Assembly: GCA_041627895.1 (NCBI GenBank)
Contig: JBFKQC010000011.1
Coordinates: 1-64,000, forward strand
Direction: 5' to 3'
Length of the DNA: 64,000 nucleotides
From: JBFKQC01 sp041627895
GTDB taxonomy: Bacteria; Pseudomonadota; Alphaproteobacteria; Rhodobacterales; Rhodobacteraceae
The translations under genes were made by a program, and so were the position numbers. Positions 42,588 through 51,679 of the stretch are shown piece by piece (position 1 is the first letter of the stretch; each line of letters opens with the position of its first letter). The notes beneath the pieces were generated by a model that made no database searches, was not told the origin of the DNA, and saw nothing but the letters and a program-made list of their open reading frames with translations.

Positions 42588-43110
42588 GGTTTCAATACAT
42601 CAAGCGGAAGTAAAGTCCGCAAAGCTGCCGTAGCCAGCAGGAGTATCCGTACAAACCGGCCCTTCGTCGCGAGCTAGTAAAGGTTCTCTCCTGTGCGGCC
42701 AGCGGAAGACAATGCGATCATTACTCCGCCTCGTGGCAGGCGTTTGACGTGCTGGAGTCGAACCGGGAGAAGAGTGGAAAGCTCGTCGCGGCTGTTGGCA
42801 ATTTGAACGAAACCGCCCGAGAGCGGCTCGCTAGTGGTTCGATTCTGACGATTTGAACCACCGGGTTCTTTCGTGTTGGATCAACTTATCAAGCTATTTG
42901 AATGGCTTACGGTATGAGCCTTCGCCGGGCTGAGGGATTCAAATGTCTCGGTCGATCCACTAGGAATGCTTCGCAGAGACACGCCATTCACACGGGATTC
43001 GGGTGTTTCGGAACCGCCTCTTGCTCCGATCTGTCGGGCGCGTCATCTTCCGGATCGACGAAATCGGCGGCCGCAATGCCAACTGGCCGCAGACGACCAG
43101 GATAGATACG
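42588..43110. other. Noncoding, lower-GC debris between clusters
   Basis: No intact gene is seen in these 523 bp. Composition is less GC-rich than the flanks. A short frame near 42750-42857 (LESNREKSGKLVAAVGNLN) ends at a TGA and may be the tail of a decayed gene I cannot name. The 3' part should contain the promoter of the following operon. Confidence 0.5.
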
Positions 43111-44577
43111 ATGGCAAAGGACACAAGGTCACCGATTGACGAACGGGGCCTCGCGGCCCTCGAGGCGCGGCTGAAGGAGGACCTCGACTTCTTGTGCTAT
43201 CCCGGTAAGGACTGGGTTCCGCCGCGCGACGGCGTGACGGACGTCACGATCATCGGCGCCGGAATGTGCGGAATGGTTGCCTGGTTTGCGCTCAATTCCG
43301 GCGGCATACACCGCACCCGCATACTGGACCGCAGTCCCGCCGGCTTGGAGGGCCCCTGGGTCACCTATGCGCGGATGGAGACGCTGCGGTCTCCCAAGCA
43401 GCTGACCGGCCCGGCATATCGGCAGGGGCCGCTGACCTTTCAAGCCTGGTTCCGCGCCCAGTTCGGGACGCGGGCGTGGCAAGAGCTTGGAAAGATCGCG
43501 CGGCCGATGTGGATGGACTACTTGCGCTGGTACCGGAAAGTGCTGGATATCCCGGTCGAGAACGGGGTCTCGGTCGATCGGGTGGAGCCCGAGGGCGATT
43601 TGCTGCGGCTGCACCTATCGGGCAGCGAAAGCGACACGATGCTGACCCGCAAGCTGGTCTTCGCCACCGGCCGCGACGGCACGGGCGAGCCGAACATCCC
43701 GGGCTTCGTCAATGCGCTGCCCAAGAAATACTGGGCGCACAGCGCCGACGAAATCGACTTTGCCGCGCTGAAGGGCATGCGCGTGGCCGTGGTGGGTGTC
43801 GGCGCCTCGGCCGTGGATAATGCCGCCGAGGCCCTGGAACATGGCGCCGCCGAGGTGCGCCACCTGATCCGGCGCAAAGACATGCCGACGATCAACAAGA
43901 TGATGGGCATCGGCAGTTTCGGATTCACCGCTGGATACGCCGAATTGCCCGACGAATGGCGCTGGCGCTTCATGCAGTATTCCTTCGCCACCCAGACACC
44001 GCCGCCGCACGGTTCCACGCTGCGGGTCAGCCGGCACGAGAACGCCCATTTCCACTTCGGAAAGGCCGTCACCTCGACCGAGGAGCGCAACGGCGCTGTG
44101 TGCGTGAGCTTCGCGGACGGCAAGAGCTATGTGACCGATTTCGTGATCCTCGGCACCGGCTTTACCGTCGATCCGCTTGCCCGGACCGAATTCGGCGAGA
44201 CCGCGGGCAAGATACAGCTGTGGGAAGATGTCTACACCCCGCCCCCCGGCGAGGAATCCGCCGATCTTGGCCGCTTTCCCTATCTCGATCCCGACTTCAG
44301 CTTCCGCGAGAAGGTGCCCGGCACGGCGCCCTGGCTGAAGAACGTCTACTGCTTCAACTACGGCGCTTCGGCGAGTCTCGGAAAGGTCAGCGGCGACATT
44401 CCGGGCGTGTCGGAGGGCGCCGAGTGGCTGGCGCGCGCAGTGGCGGCGACGCTTTATTCCGAGGATGTCGAGAAGCACTGGCAGGGCATGCTGGACTACG
44501 ACACGCCCGAACTCGACGGCAGCGAATGGGAACCGTCCGAACTGAAGGCGGCAACGCCCGCCGGAAAGGTTGCATGA
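43111..44577 (+). CDS. FAD/NAD(P)-dependent flavin monooxygenase (FMO/lysine N-hydroxylase-like)
   Basis: The 488-residue flavoprotein has an FAD motif (VTIIGAGMCGMVAWFALN) and a second dinucleotide fold (MRVAVVGVGASAVDNAAEAL) that would bind NADPH. The late ATG(I/L)-like segment is FVILGTGFTVDPLA. It is of the group often found with CMD/AhpD-type proteins and ABC transporters, and may oxidise an imported amine; substrate unknown. Its stop overlaps the next start (ATGA), the first link in a long operon running to 50907. Confidence 0.8.
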   Translation: MAKDTRSPIDERGLAALEARLKEDLDFLCYPGKDWVPPRDGVTDVTIIGAGMCGMVAWFALNSGGIHRTRILDRSPAGLEGPWVTYARMETLRSPKQLTGPAYRQGPLTFQAWFRAQFGTRAWQELGKIARPMWMDYLRWYRKVLDIPVENGVSVDRVEPEGDLLRLHLSGSESDTMLTRKLVFATGRDGTGEPNIPGFVNALPKKYWAHSADEIDFAALKGMRVAVVGVGASAVDNAAEALEHGAAEVRHLIRRKDMPTINKMMGIGSFGFTAGYAELPDEWRWRFMQYSFATQTPPPHGSTLRVSRHENAHFHFGKAVTSTEERNGAVCVSFADGKSYVTDFVILGTGFTVDPLARTEFGETAGKIQLWEDVYTPPPGEESADLGRFPYLDPDFSFREKVPGTAPWLKNVYCFNYGASASLGKVSGDIPGVSEGAEWLARAVAATLYSEDVEKHWQGMLDYDTPELDGSEWEPSELKAATPAGKVA

Positions 44578-45053
44578 AGCTCAGCGACACGACCGCGCTG
44601 GCAGCGGCGGGCACCGCGCCCGTCAGCGCGGCGGCGAGCGCCGCGGAAGCCCGCGCCAACATCTTTGAGATGACCCAGGCCGCCGAAGAGGCCGTGCTGC
44701 GCCCGCGCAATCCGGGCCGCTGGCCGCAACCGCTTCGCGCCGCGATGGCGGCGCGCATCGCACGGCAGAACGGCGAGGACGCTTTGGCCGATCAGCATCT
44801 GGAGGCCGCCGGCAGATTTGCGGCCTTGGCCGATCCCGAAGACGATGGGACCGAATCCGGCCTTGGCGCGGTGATATCCTTCATGGACAAGGTCGCGACA
44901 AGGACCAGGGACGTGCAGACCGCCGACATCGTGGCGCTGCAGGCCGGCGGCGTCACAGATGCCGATATCGTGCGGCTTGCGGAACTCAACGCCTTCCTTG
45001 CCTACCAGATCCGCGTGATCGCCGGGTTGCGCCTTATGGGTGCGGGCGGATGA
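44574..45053 (+). CDS. CMD domain protein, Avi_7170-like
   Basis: The 159-residue alpha-helical protein has the late motif GVTDADIVRLAELNAFLAYQ followed by RVIAGLRLMG, which is characteristic of the carboxymuconolactone-decarboxylase-like Avi_7170 family. It lacks the CxxC redox pair of true AhpD proteins. In related clusters it is always followed by an AhpD-like peroxidase-related protein, as here (4-nt ATGA overlap). The reaction is unknown. Confidence 0.7.
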   Translation: MKLSDTTALAAAGTAPVSAAASAAEARANIFEMTQAAEEAVLRPRNPGRWPQPLRAAMAARIARQNGEDALADQHLEAAGRFAALADPEDDGTESGLGAVISFMDKVATRTRDVQTADIVALQAGGVTDADIVRLAELNAFLAYQIRVIAGLRLMGAGG

Positions 45054-45640
45054 GCCGGGTCGTGACCAAGTTCACGCGCAGTGTGCCGCAATGGCGCCCG
45101 CGGGTCGCTCCGGTGAAGCTGGAGGAGGCGACGGCGGAACAGCTCGACGCGCTGAAGGTCACGCCGTCCAACACCAAGGTCTCGGACTACGTCTTGACGC
45201 TGGCCCATGACGCGGAATCGCTGAAGATTCGCTCGCCGCTTTTCAACGCAATCATGTACGACCGGGGCGGCATGAGCCGGGCCGAGCGGGAACTGGGCGC
45301 CATCGGTGCGTCGATGGTCAACCACTGCATCTATTGTGCCGCGGTCCACGCCGACCGGCACGCGCAACTGGAAAAGAGCACCGAGGTCACCCACCGCCTG
45401 TTCCGCGACGGCGCGCAAGCGGAACTGGACCCGCGCGACCGGGCGATCTTCGATTTCGCCCAGGCGCTGTCGGAGTGCCCGTCGCGGGCGGACGCATCGC
45501 ACATCGCGGCTTAGCGGGCCGCGGGCCTGACCGAGACCGAGATCCTCGACCTCGTCCTGTCGACGGCGCTGTTCGGCTGGGCCAACCGGCTGATGCATGT
45601 GCTGGGCGACCCAGTGCGCCCAGAGAACGGCGCCGGCTGA
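45050..45640 (+). pseudogene. AhpD-like peroxidase-related protein (Avi_7169-like) interrupted by an in-frame TAG
   Basis: The frame encodes an alkylhydroperoxidase-D-like protein with the active-site motif NHCIYCAAVH (C93, C96, H100). Translation halts at TAG 45512-45514 after residue 154. The same frame continues without any shift for 41 codons with the conserved family tail (RAAGLTETEILDLVLSTALF, GWANRLMHVLGDP) to TGA 45638-45640. The stop probably replaced a leucine codon (TTG to TAG). It could be a null allele, a tolerated truncation, or read through. The active site precedes the stop, so partial function is conceivable. Confidence 0.8.
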
Positions 45641-45718
45641 CCGGGACTGGCGCGGGAACTGTTTGACGTGCAGGCGCCGACGCGATTTCATTGACCGCGG
45701 CACCGGGGGGTATTCGCG

Positions 45719-46831
45719 GTGAGCGAAGCAGCACATATCGGGATCGCGGGCGCCGGCGCCATCGCGTTCGGAACGGCGACGCTTCTGCATGAGAACGGGC
45801 ATGCGCCGATGCTCTGGTCGCCCTCGGGCGCCGGCACTGAAGCCCTCGCCGCGGGGCAGCCGCTTGTCGCCACCGGCGCGCTGGAAAGCACCTTTGCCCC
45901 CCGCGTGGCGGCCTCCGCCGCCCAACTCGCGGAAGAGAACGACGCTCTGCTGATCGCCCTGCCCGCCTATGGCCACAAGGCGGTCATGGACGCGCTCGCA
46001 CCGCACATCATGCCCCGGCACCATGTCATTGTGTCCTCGCACGCCTCGCTGGGCGCGCTCTACCTTGCCCGGAAACTGTCGGAGCGCGGCCTCGGCGTCC
46101 CGATCACCGCCTGGGGCACAACCGTCGTCACCGGCAGGCGGCAGTCGCCGACCGAAGTGCGGGTCAACACGGTCCGCAGCCTCGTCGACCTGTGCACGGT
46201 GCCCGACACCGTCTCGGAGGAAGAACTGGCGCTTTGCCGGCGGCTGTTCGGCGACCGGTTTCAGCCGCGCGACGGGCTGCTCGCCATATCGCTGTCGAAC
46301 CTGAACCCGCAGGGCCACATGGGCATCGCGCTGGGCAACATGACCCGCATGGAACGCGGCGAAAGCTGGAGCCAGGGCCAGAACGTCACCCCCAACGTGG
46401 GCCGGCTGCTGGAGGCGCTGGACGTCGAGCGGCTGGCCATCGCCCGGGCGCTGGGGCTGAAGGTCCGCACGATCTTCGAACATTTCCACCTGTCCTTCCA
46501 CGTCCCCGTCGCCTCGATATCCGAGATGAACCAGCAGATGCACGCGCAGGGTACCGGCGGCACCGGACCCGCGACCGCCGACAGCCGATACGTGACCGAG
46601 GACGTGCCCTATGGCCTGGTGCTGACTTCGGCGCTGGGCCAGATGTGCGGGCGTCCTGCGTCGCTGCACGAGGCGGGCATCCGCATATTCTCGGCCATGT
46701 ACGGGAGGGACTTCATGGCCGAGAACGAGCTGCTGAACGCCATTGACCTAAAGAAATACACGCTCGACGATCTTCGAACGGCCGCCCGGACCGGCCGACT
46801 CGGCAACAGGGACGCAGCCAAGACGTCCTGA
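45719..46831 (+). CDS. Octopine/nopaline dehydrogenase-family NAD(P)-dependent opine dehydrogenase
   Basis: The 370-residue enzyme has an N-terminal Rossmann fold (IGIAGAGAIAFGTATLLHEN). Its C-terminal opine-dehydrogenase domain has the catalytic-type His in LSNLNPQGHMGIALGNM. Such enzymes make or oxidise secondary amine dicarboxylates (opines) from an amino acid and a 2-oxo acid. With an FMO and an ABC importer in the operon, oxidation of an imported opine-like compound is a reasonable but unproven idea. The start is GTG. Confidence 0.82.
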   Translation: MSEAAHIGIAGAGAIAFGTATLLHENGHAPMLWSPSGAGTEALAAGQPLVATGALESTFAPRVAASAAQLAEENDALLIALPAYGHKAVMDALAPHIMPRHHVIVSSHASLGALYLARKLSERGLGVPITAWGTTVVTGRRQSPTEVRVNTVRSLVDLCTVPDTVSEEELALCRRLFGDRFQPRDGLLAISLSNLNPQGHMGIALGNMTRMERGESWSQGQNVTPNVGRLLEALDVERLAIARALGLKVRTIFEHFHLSFHVPVASISEMNQQMHAQGTGGTGPATADSRYVTEDVPYGLVLTSALGQMCGRPASLHEAGIRIFSAMYGRDFMAENELLNAIDLKKYTLDDLRTAARTGRLGNRDAAKTS

Positions 46832-46870
46832 AAACGACCCTGAGACAACAATCCAGCAAGGAGAGACCCG

Positions 46871-47980
46871 ATGACCAAGTTCCCCATGAACCGGCGCCGC
46901 TTTCTGGGCACCACCGCCGCCGGCGGCGCGGTGCTGGCCAGCCCCGCCTACATCCGGCGCGCCTCTGCCCAAGGCGGCGGCGAGGTGAACATCTGGACCT
47001 ATAACCAGTTCGTCCCCGACGCCTTCAAGGAGCAGTTCGAGGCCGATACCGGCATCAAGGTGAACGTGCGTCTCGTCGATGACCAGGGCAAGCAGTTCAA
47101 CCTGCTGGCCGCCGAATCGCCGAACCCGACCGTCGACATCGTCACCGTCGCCGGCCACCGCTTCCTGCAGTTCATCGACAGCGAGCTGCTGGCGCCGATG
47201 GATACCGGCCGCTTGTCGAACTGGGGAAACATCAACCCCACGTTCTCGGAAAGCGACTGGGCCACGATCAACGGCAACAAGTGGGGCGCGCCGATCCTGT
47301 CGGGGATGGAGGTGCTGTCCTACAACACCGACCACGTCACCGCCGAGGAAGCCCGGACCTGGGACACGCTGTTTTCGGAGAAATACGCGGGCCAGACCGC
47401 CTATATCATCCAGGACATGATGAGCATCGTGATGCTGATGATGGGCTACGACGGCAATATGGTGGCCTACATGAACGACCCCGAGAAAGCCGCGCAGATC
47501 GTCGAAGAGGCCAAGAATTTCCTGATCGAGAAGAAGCCGCTGGTGCGCAAGTACTACGACGGCGGCGCCGAGTTCCAGCAGATGATGGTGAACCAGGACA
47601 TCGTGCTGGGCCATTCGTGGAACGGTCCCGCCGCGGCGCTGATCAATGACGGTTTCCCGCTGGCCATGTCGATACCGCAGGAAGGCTCCTACGGCTTCGT
47701 CTATACCTTAAACGTCGCCAACAACGCGCCGAACCCGGACAACGCCTACACCTTCCTCGACGCAATCCTTGCCTCGCCCGAGATCGGCGCCTCGATGACC
47801 AAGGCTTCGGGCTTCATCTCGACCTACAAGGACGCCTCGCAGCACTTGACCGAGCTGGAGAGGAAATCGACCTCGTTCCCCGAGGAGCAGGTGGCCAACC
47901 TGCAATTCTTCCGCGCAGAGGCCAACGAGATGAAGTACGGGCTGGTCGATCCGGCCGTCGAGGCCATCAAGGCCGCCTGA
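46871..47980 (+). CDS. Tat-exported ABC transporter substrate-binding protein (PotD-like)
   Basis: The 369-residue family 1 solute-binding protein begins with a twin-arginine signal (MNRRRFLGTTAAGGAVLASP). Its mature part has the polyamine/opine-type WTYNQFVPDAFKEQFEADTG opening and YGFVYTLNVANNAPNPDNAY near the C terminus. It is followed by an intercistronic hairpin and the matching permease and ATPase genes. The ligand is unknown; opines, polyamines or related amines fit the family and neighbours. Confidence 0.88.
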   Translation: MTKFPMNRRRFLGTTAAGGAVLASPAYIRRASAQGGGEVNIWTYNQFVPDAFKEQFEADTGIKVNVRLVDDQGKQFNLLAAESPNPTVDIVTVAGHRFLQFIDSELLAPMDTGRLSNWGNINPTFSESDWATINGNKWGAPILSGMEVLSYNTDHVTAEEARTWDTLFSEKYAGQTAYIIQDMMSIVMLMMGYDGNMVAYMNDPEKAAQIVEEAKNFLIEKKPLVRKYYDGGAEFQQMMVNQDIVLGHSWNGPAAALINDGFPLAMSIPQEGSYGFVYTLNVANNAPNPDNAYTFLDAILASPEIGASMTKASGFISTYKDASQHLTELERKSTSFPEEQVANLQFFRAEANEMKYGLVDPAVEAIKAA

Positions 47981-47997
47981 GCCACCCGAAGATCACT

Positions 47998-48023
47998 GTC
48001 CTCGCCCGTTCGCGGGCGGAGAC
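47998..48023 (+). promoter_or_regulatory. Intercistronic UUCG-tetraloop hairpin between binding protein and permeases
   Basis: CGCCCG-TTCG-CGGGCG (48003-48018) is flanked by further pairing GTC.T / G.GAC. Such hairpins after binding-protein genes protect the upstream mRNA and give the binding protein higher dosage than the membrane subunits. There is no T run, so it is not a typical terminator. Confidence 0.5.
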
Positions 48024-48050
48024 AGGCCGCTACCGCCGAAAGGGATACCC

Positions 48051-49037
48051 ATGTCGTCAGATGCCGCCTCAGCGCGGGAAGCCGGCGGAGCGAAAGGGGC
48101 GGATGCCGATGGCACATTCTGGGGCCGGCTGGCGCGCTGGGGGCCCTACAATGCTCTGGTGTCACTGATCTGCGCCACGCCCCGGCGGCAATTCGCGATC
48201 CTCGCCGCCTTTCCCATTCTGTGGGTTCTGACCCAGCACCTCGGCCCGATGTTGCAGATGCTGCGAGTCAGCCTGACCGACGCATATCCGGTGGCTCCCG
48301 GCGTCGAGACGCGCTTTACGCTGGACAATTATCTGCGGTTCTTCGGTGACCGGATTTTCTGGATACCGTTCTTCCGTACGCTGACCTTCGCCGCCACGTT
48401 CACGCTGGTGACGCTGATCATCACCTACCCGGTGGCGTATTTCCTCGCCCGCCACGTGAGCCGGAAGAACCAGTTGCTGATGCTGCTTTTGCTGCTGGTG
48501 CCTTTCTGGGTGGGCGAGATCGTCCGGACTTACGCGATCATGATCCTGCTCGGCAACAACGGGGCGGTGAACCTGCTGCTGAACACGCTAGGCCTGATCG
48601 ACCGGCCGATCCCGTTCATGTACACCAGCTTTTCCATGGGCGTCGGCATCGTCTACCTGACCGCACTCTACATGCTCCTACCGCTCTATTCGGCGCTGGA
48701 GAAACTGCCGAAAAGCTACACCGAGGCTGCCGCCGACCTGGGCGCCGGCGCCTGGACCCGGTTCCGCCGCGTGACGCTGCCGCTGTCGCTCGAGGGCATC
48801 TCGTCGGGCTGCACGCTGGTGTTTCTCATCTCGACGGGCTTCTACGCTACGCCGGTGCTGCTGGGAGGTCCCTCGACCACGGTATTCGCCGAAACCATCG
48901 CCGGCTTCTTCCACGTGGCCGGCGACGAATGGCCCACCGGCGCGGCCTTTGCCACGATCATGTTCCTCGCCGCGCTCCTGCTGACCGGTATCTTCCAGAA
49001 ACTCATGAACGTGCTCCGCAAGGGAGACACCAAATGA
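48051..49037 (+). CDS. ABC transporter permease (PotB/HisM-like, polyamine family)
   Basis: The 328-residue inner-membrane subunit has six main helices and the EAA loop (EAAADLGAGAWTRFRRVTLP) that docks the ATPase. A long N-terminal cytoplasmic stretch (about 50 residues, Ala/Gly rich) precedes the first helix. Its stop overlaps the next permease start as ATGA. Confidence 0.9.
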   Translation: MSSDAASAREAGGAKGADADGTFWGRLARWGPYNALVSLICATPRRQFAILAAFPILWVLTQHLGPMLQMLRVSLTDAYPVAPGVETRFTLDNYLRFFGDRIFWIPFFRTLTFAATFTLVTLIITYPVAYFLARHVSRKNQLLMLLLLLVPFWVGEIVRTYAIMILLGNNGAVNLLLNTLGLIDRPIPFMYTSFSMGVGIVYLTALYMLLPLYSALEKLPKSYTEAAADLGAGAWTRFRRVTLPLSLEGISSGCTLVFLISTGFYATPVLLGGPSTTVFAETIAGFFHVAGDEWPTGAAFATIMFLAALLLTGIFQKLMNVLRKGDTK

Positions 49038-49825
49038 CGCGCGCCACCCGCATCTTCCTGTCCTGCATCTACTGGGCCTTCGTGCTTTACGTCTTCGTGC
49101 CGCTGATCCTGATGGTTGTCATGGGCTTCAAGGATTCCAAGTTTATCGGGTTTCCGATCCGCTCATGGACACTCGACTGGTATCTCGGCGTGTTCGAGGA
49201 TACCGAGGTGCTTTCGGTCTTCGGCTACTCGGTGGCCATTGCGGTGCTGTCGACACTGATCTCGGTGCTTGTGGGCACCTGGATCGCGGTCCTGCTTGAG
49301 GGGCGCAAGTTCTGGGGCCGAGCAGCAATATTCGGGCTGACAATTCTGCCGGCGCTGGTGCCCGGCATCATCTCGGCCATCGCCTTCCGCATCTACGCCC
49401 GCCTGCTGGGCGTGGAGCCCGGCATGTTCGCGATCATTTGGGCGCACGCGGTGCATAACGTGCCTTTCGTGGCCTTGGTGGTGATGGCGCGGCTGTCGAC
49501 ACTGCCGAAAAGCCAGACCGAGGCGGCGCGCGACCTCGGCGCCGACCCTCTGGTGACCTTTGTGCGTATCACGCTGCCCTACCTGGTGCCGGCAATCATG
49601 GGCGCCAGCATCTTCTGCCTGCTACTCAGCTTCGACGATTTCGTGCGGTCCTTCTTCCTCGGTAGCTACGAGCCGACCCTGCCGGTCCTGATCTTCGCTA
49701 TGCTGCGCTCGGGCATGTCGCCCGAGATCAACGCCATCGCCACCGTCGCCCTGGTCCTCACGGCGGCGCTCGGCGTCTGGGCGGAACGCTACGTCCGGCG
49801 CATGAACAAGGAGACCGGCCGATGA
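49034..49825 (+). CDS. ABC transporter permease (PotC-like, polyamine family)
   Basis: The 263-residue second permease has helices from IYWAFVLYVFVPLILMVVMG onward and the EAA loop EAARDLGADPLVTFVRITLP. The ATG at 49034 overlaps the previous stop, and its own TGA overlaps the ATPase start, so the three genes are coupled. Confidence 0.9.
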   Translation: MTRATRIFLSCIYWAFVLYVFVPLILMVVMGFKDSKFIGFPIRSWTLDWYLGVFEDTEVLSVFGYSVAIAVLSTLISVLVGTWIAVLLEGRKFWGRAAIFGLTILPALVPGIISAIAFRIYARLLGVEPGMFAIIWAHAVHNVPFVALVVMARLSTLPKSQTEAARDLGADPLVTFVRITLPYLVPAIMGASIFCLLLSFDDFVRSFFLGSYEPTLPVLIFAMLRSGMSPEINAIATVALVLTAALGVWAERYVRRMNKETGR

Positions 49826-50907
49826 CCCGACGCGATCCCATCGTCCGCATCCAGGGGGTGTCGAAGACCTTCGGCCGCGATGTCGCGATCGAGCTTCTCG
49901 AACTCGACATCGCGCCCGGGGAATTCGTCACCTTCCTCGGCCCCTCGGGATGCGGCAAGTCGACGACGCTGCGCATCCTCGGCGGGTTCGAGACGCCCGA
50001 CACCGGCCGGGTCATCCTCGACGGCCAGGACGTCACGGCGCTGCCGCCGAACCGGCGAAACGTGAACATGGTGTTCCAGGATTACGCCCTGTTCCCGCAT
50101 ATGACGGTCCGGCAGAACATGGCCTTCGGCCTTGAACTCAAGGGCCTGAGCCGCAGCCGGATCGACGCGCGGCTGAACGAGCTGATGTCGTTTCTCGAAC
50201 TGACCCAGCTTGGTGACCGCTTCCCCGGCCAGTTGTCGGGCGGACAGCGCCAGCGCGTCGCGCTTGCCCGCGCGCTCGCGCCCGATCCGGCGCTTCTGCT
50301 GCTCGACGAACCGCTCGGCGCGCTCGATGCAAAGCTGCGCGGCCAGGTCCAGCAGGAGCTGAAATCGATCCAGCGGCGCACCGACAAGACCTTCTTCTTC
50401 GTCACCCACGACCAGGAGGAGGCGCTGACCATGTCGGACCGCATCGTGGTGATGAATGCCGGGCGGGTGGAGCAGGACGGCGCGCCGGAAGAGCTGTACT
50501 TCCACCCCGCCAACCGCTTCGTCGCCGAGTTCGTCGGCGACACCAATCTGATCTCGGGCGCCGTCCGGGGGCGCGACGGCGAGGACGTCCTGATCGACTG
50601 GTTCGGCGAGACCTTGCGTGGCCACACCCGCGCCGGGTCGCCGCATCCCGAAGGCCAGGTCACGGCCTCGGTCCGGCTGGAACGTTTGGGTCTGCACCTC
50701 GACAAGCCGTCGACGGCGAACGCGGTCCACGGCCGGATCATCGGCAAGACATTCCTGGGAAGCCGCATGGTGGTCGATCTGCGGATCGAGCAGGCCCACG
50801 GCGCGACGCTGAAGGCCTATGTGGACACGCTCACCGGCCAGGCCGTGGGGGACGCCGAGGCATGGGTCGGTTGGGACGCCGACAGTATGGCAGTACTGAG
50901 CGACTGA
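49822..50907 (+). CDS. ABC transporter ATP-binding protein (PotA-like)
   Basis: The 361-residue ATPase has Walker A GPSGCGKST, the Q-loop MVFQDYALFPH, signature LSGGQRQRVALARAL, Walker B LLLLDEPLGALD and switch His FVTHDQEEAL. A C-terminal TOBE domain (from about residue 280) is typical of polyamine and sugar importers. It is the last gene of the 43.1-50.9 kb operon; no clear terminator follows. Confidence 0.92.
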   Translation: MTRRDPIVRIQGVSKTFGRDVAIELLELDIAPGEFVTFLGPSGCGKSTTLRILGGFETPDTGRVILDGQDVTALPPNRRNVNMVFQDYALFPHMTVRQNMAFGLELKGLSRSRIDARLNELMSFLELTQLGDRFPGQLSGGQRQRVALARALAPDPALLLLDEPLGALDAKLRGQVQQELKSIQRRTDKTFFFVTHDQEEALTMSDRIVVMNAGRVEQDGAPEELYFHPANRFVAEFVGDTNLISGAVRGRDGEDVLIDWFGETLRGHTRAGSPHPEGQVTASVRLERLGLHLDKPSTANAVHGRIIGKTFLGSRMVVDLRIEQAHGATLKAYVDTLTGQAVGDAEAWVGWDADSMAVLSD

Positions 50908-51222
50908 AGCCGGCGGAAATGGCTGGCCCGAAGCGCAGGTGACGGCATGCGCGCTTGATGCATATCGCCGATACCGTTTCCCGGCTCGGGCGGTCGTTAC
51001 CGTCGTGGCTGCGAGATCTCACGAAATTGGACAAGCGGAACACGCTCTGGGCGCCGTGGCCAAGCGGCCGTTACTACAAGCCGCAGCGAGATCGTGACTG
51101 GCAAGGACCGACCTGCGGATAAGACAGACCATCATCTCTAGTGCAGCAATGGCAGCTTTTGGCAACAACCATGCAAGCGGAAGTCAGGATCGATGGTGTG
51201 GGCAACATCGTCCGCCGGCTTG

Positions 51223-51339
51223 CCCAGCTTCGTCGAGAACATCTACAACGCAACCCGCCTGCAGTCGGCGCTCGGATACCTGAGCGCCGACAAGTTCGAG
51301 GAGCGCAACGCCCCGGCGGGACCAAAGAAAGCCGCATGA
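51223..51339 (+). mobile_element. IS3-family transposase OrfB C-terminal fragment
   Basis: The frame ending at TGA 51337-51339 reads PSFVENIYNATRLQSALGYL and SADKFEERN, the typical end of IS3-family OrfB (which has NxxRxHSALGYLxP). The catalytic DDE core is missing. The 315 bp between the preceding operon and this fragment (50908-51222) hold no recognisable gene. The sequence just after the fragment (51340-51415) may be decayed IS end sequence. Confidence 0.75.
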
Positions 51340-51425
51340 CCTGTCCACCCGCAGGGGCGCACCCCACCGACTGTGCTAACTTCAAACATGGATGGCTCGT
51401 CGTGTTGGGACAATGACATCCCATT

Positions 51426-51653
51426 ATGGCGCATTGCGACGCCGGTTGGAGCAGGAGCCATCCACACCATCAATCGAACGCGTTTGCCAAGCTGAAGGCG
51501 CTGCTGTGCAAGGCCGCCGAACGGACACGCGACAGGCTCTGGGACGCCGTCGCCTGCGCCATCGACGCCTTCACCCCGCAGGAATGCGCCAACTACTTCA
51601 CCGCACCAGGCTACGAGCCGGAATCGATGGATTCTGCTCCAGGGGTTTTGTAG
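51426..51653 (+). mobile_element. IS630-family transposase C-terminal fragment
   Basis: The frame contains NAFAKLKALLCKAAERTRDR, LWDAVACAIDAFTP and QECANYFTAPGYEP, the standard C terminus of IS630-type transposases. The upstream PxxPDxNPIE catalytic motif is garbled (HPHHQSNAFAKLK), suggesting an indel or deletion. It ends 27 bp before the glycosidase reading frame, so insertion or deletion of this IS may have removed that gene's native start. Confidence 0.78.
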
Positions 51654-51679
51654 GACCCATTGGGCGGGGATCGGAGCTG

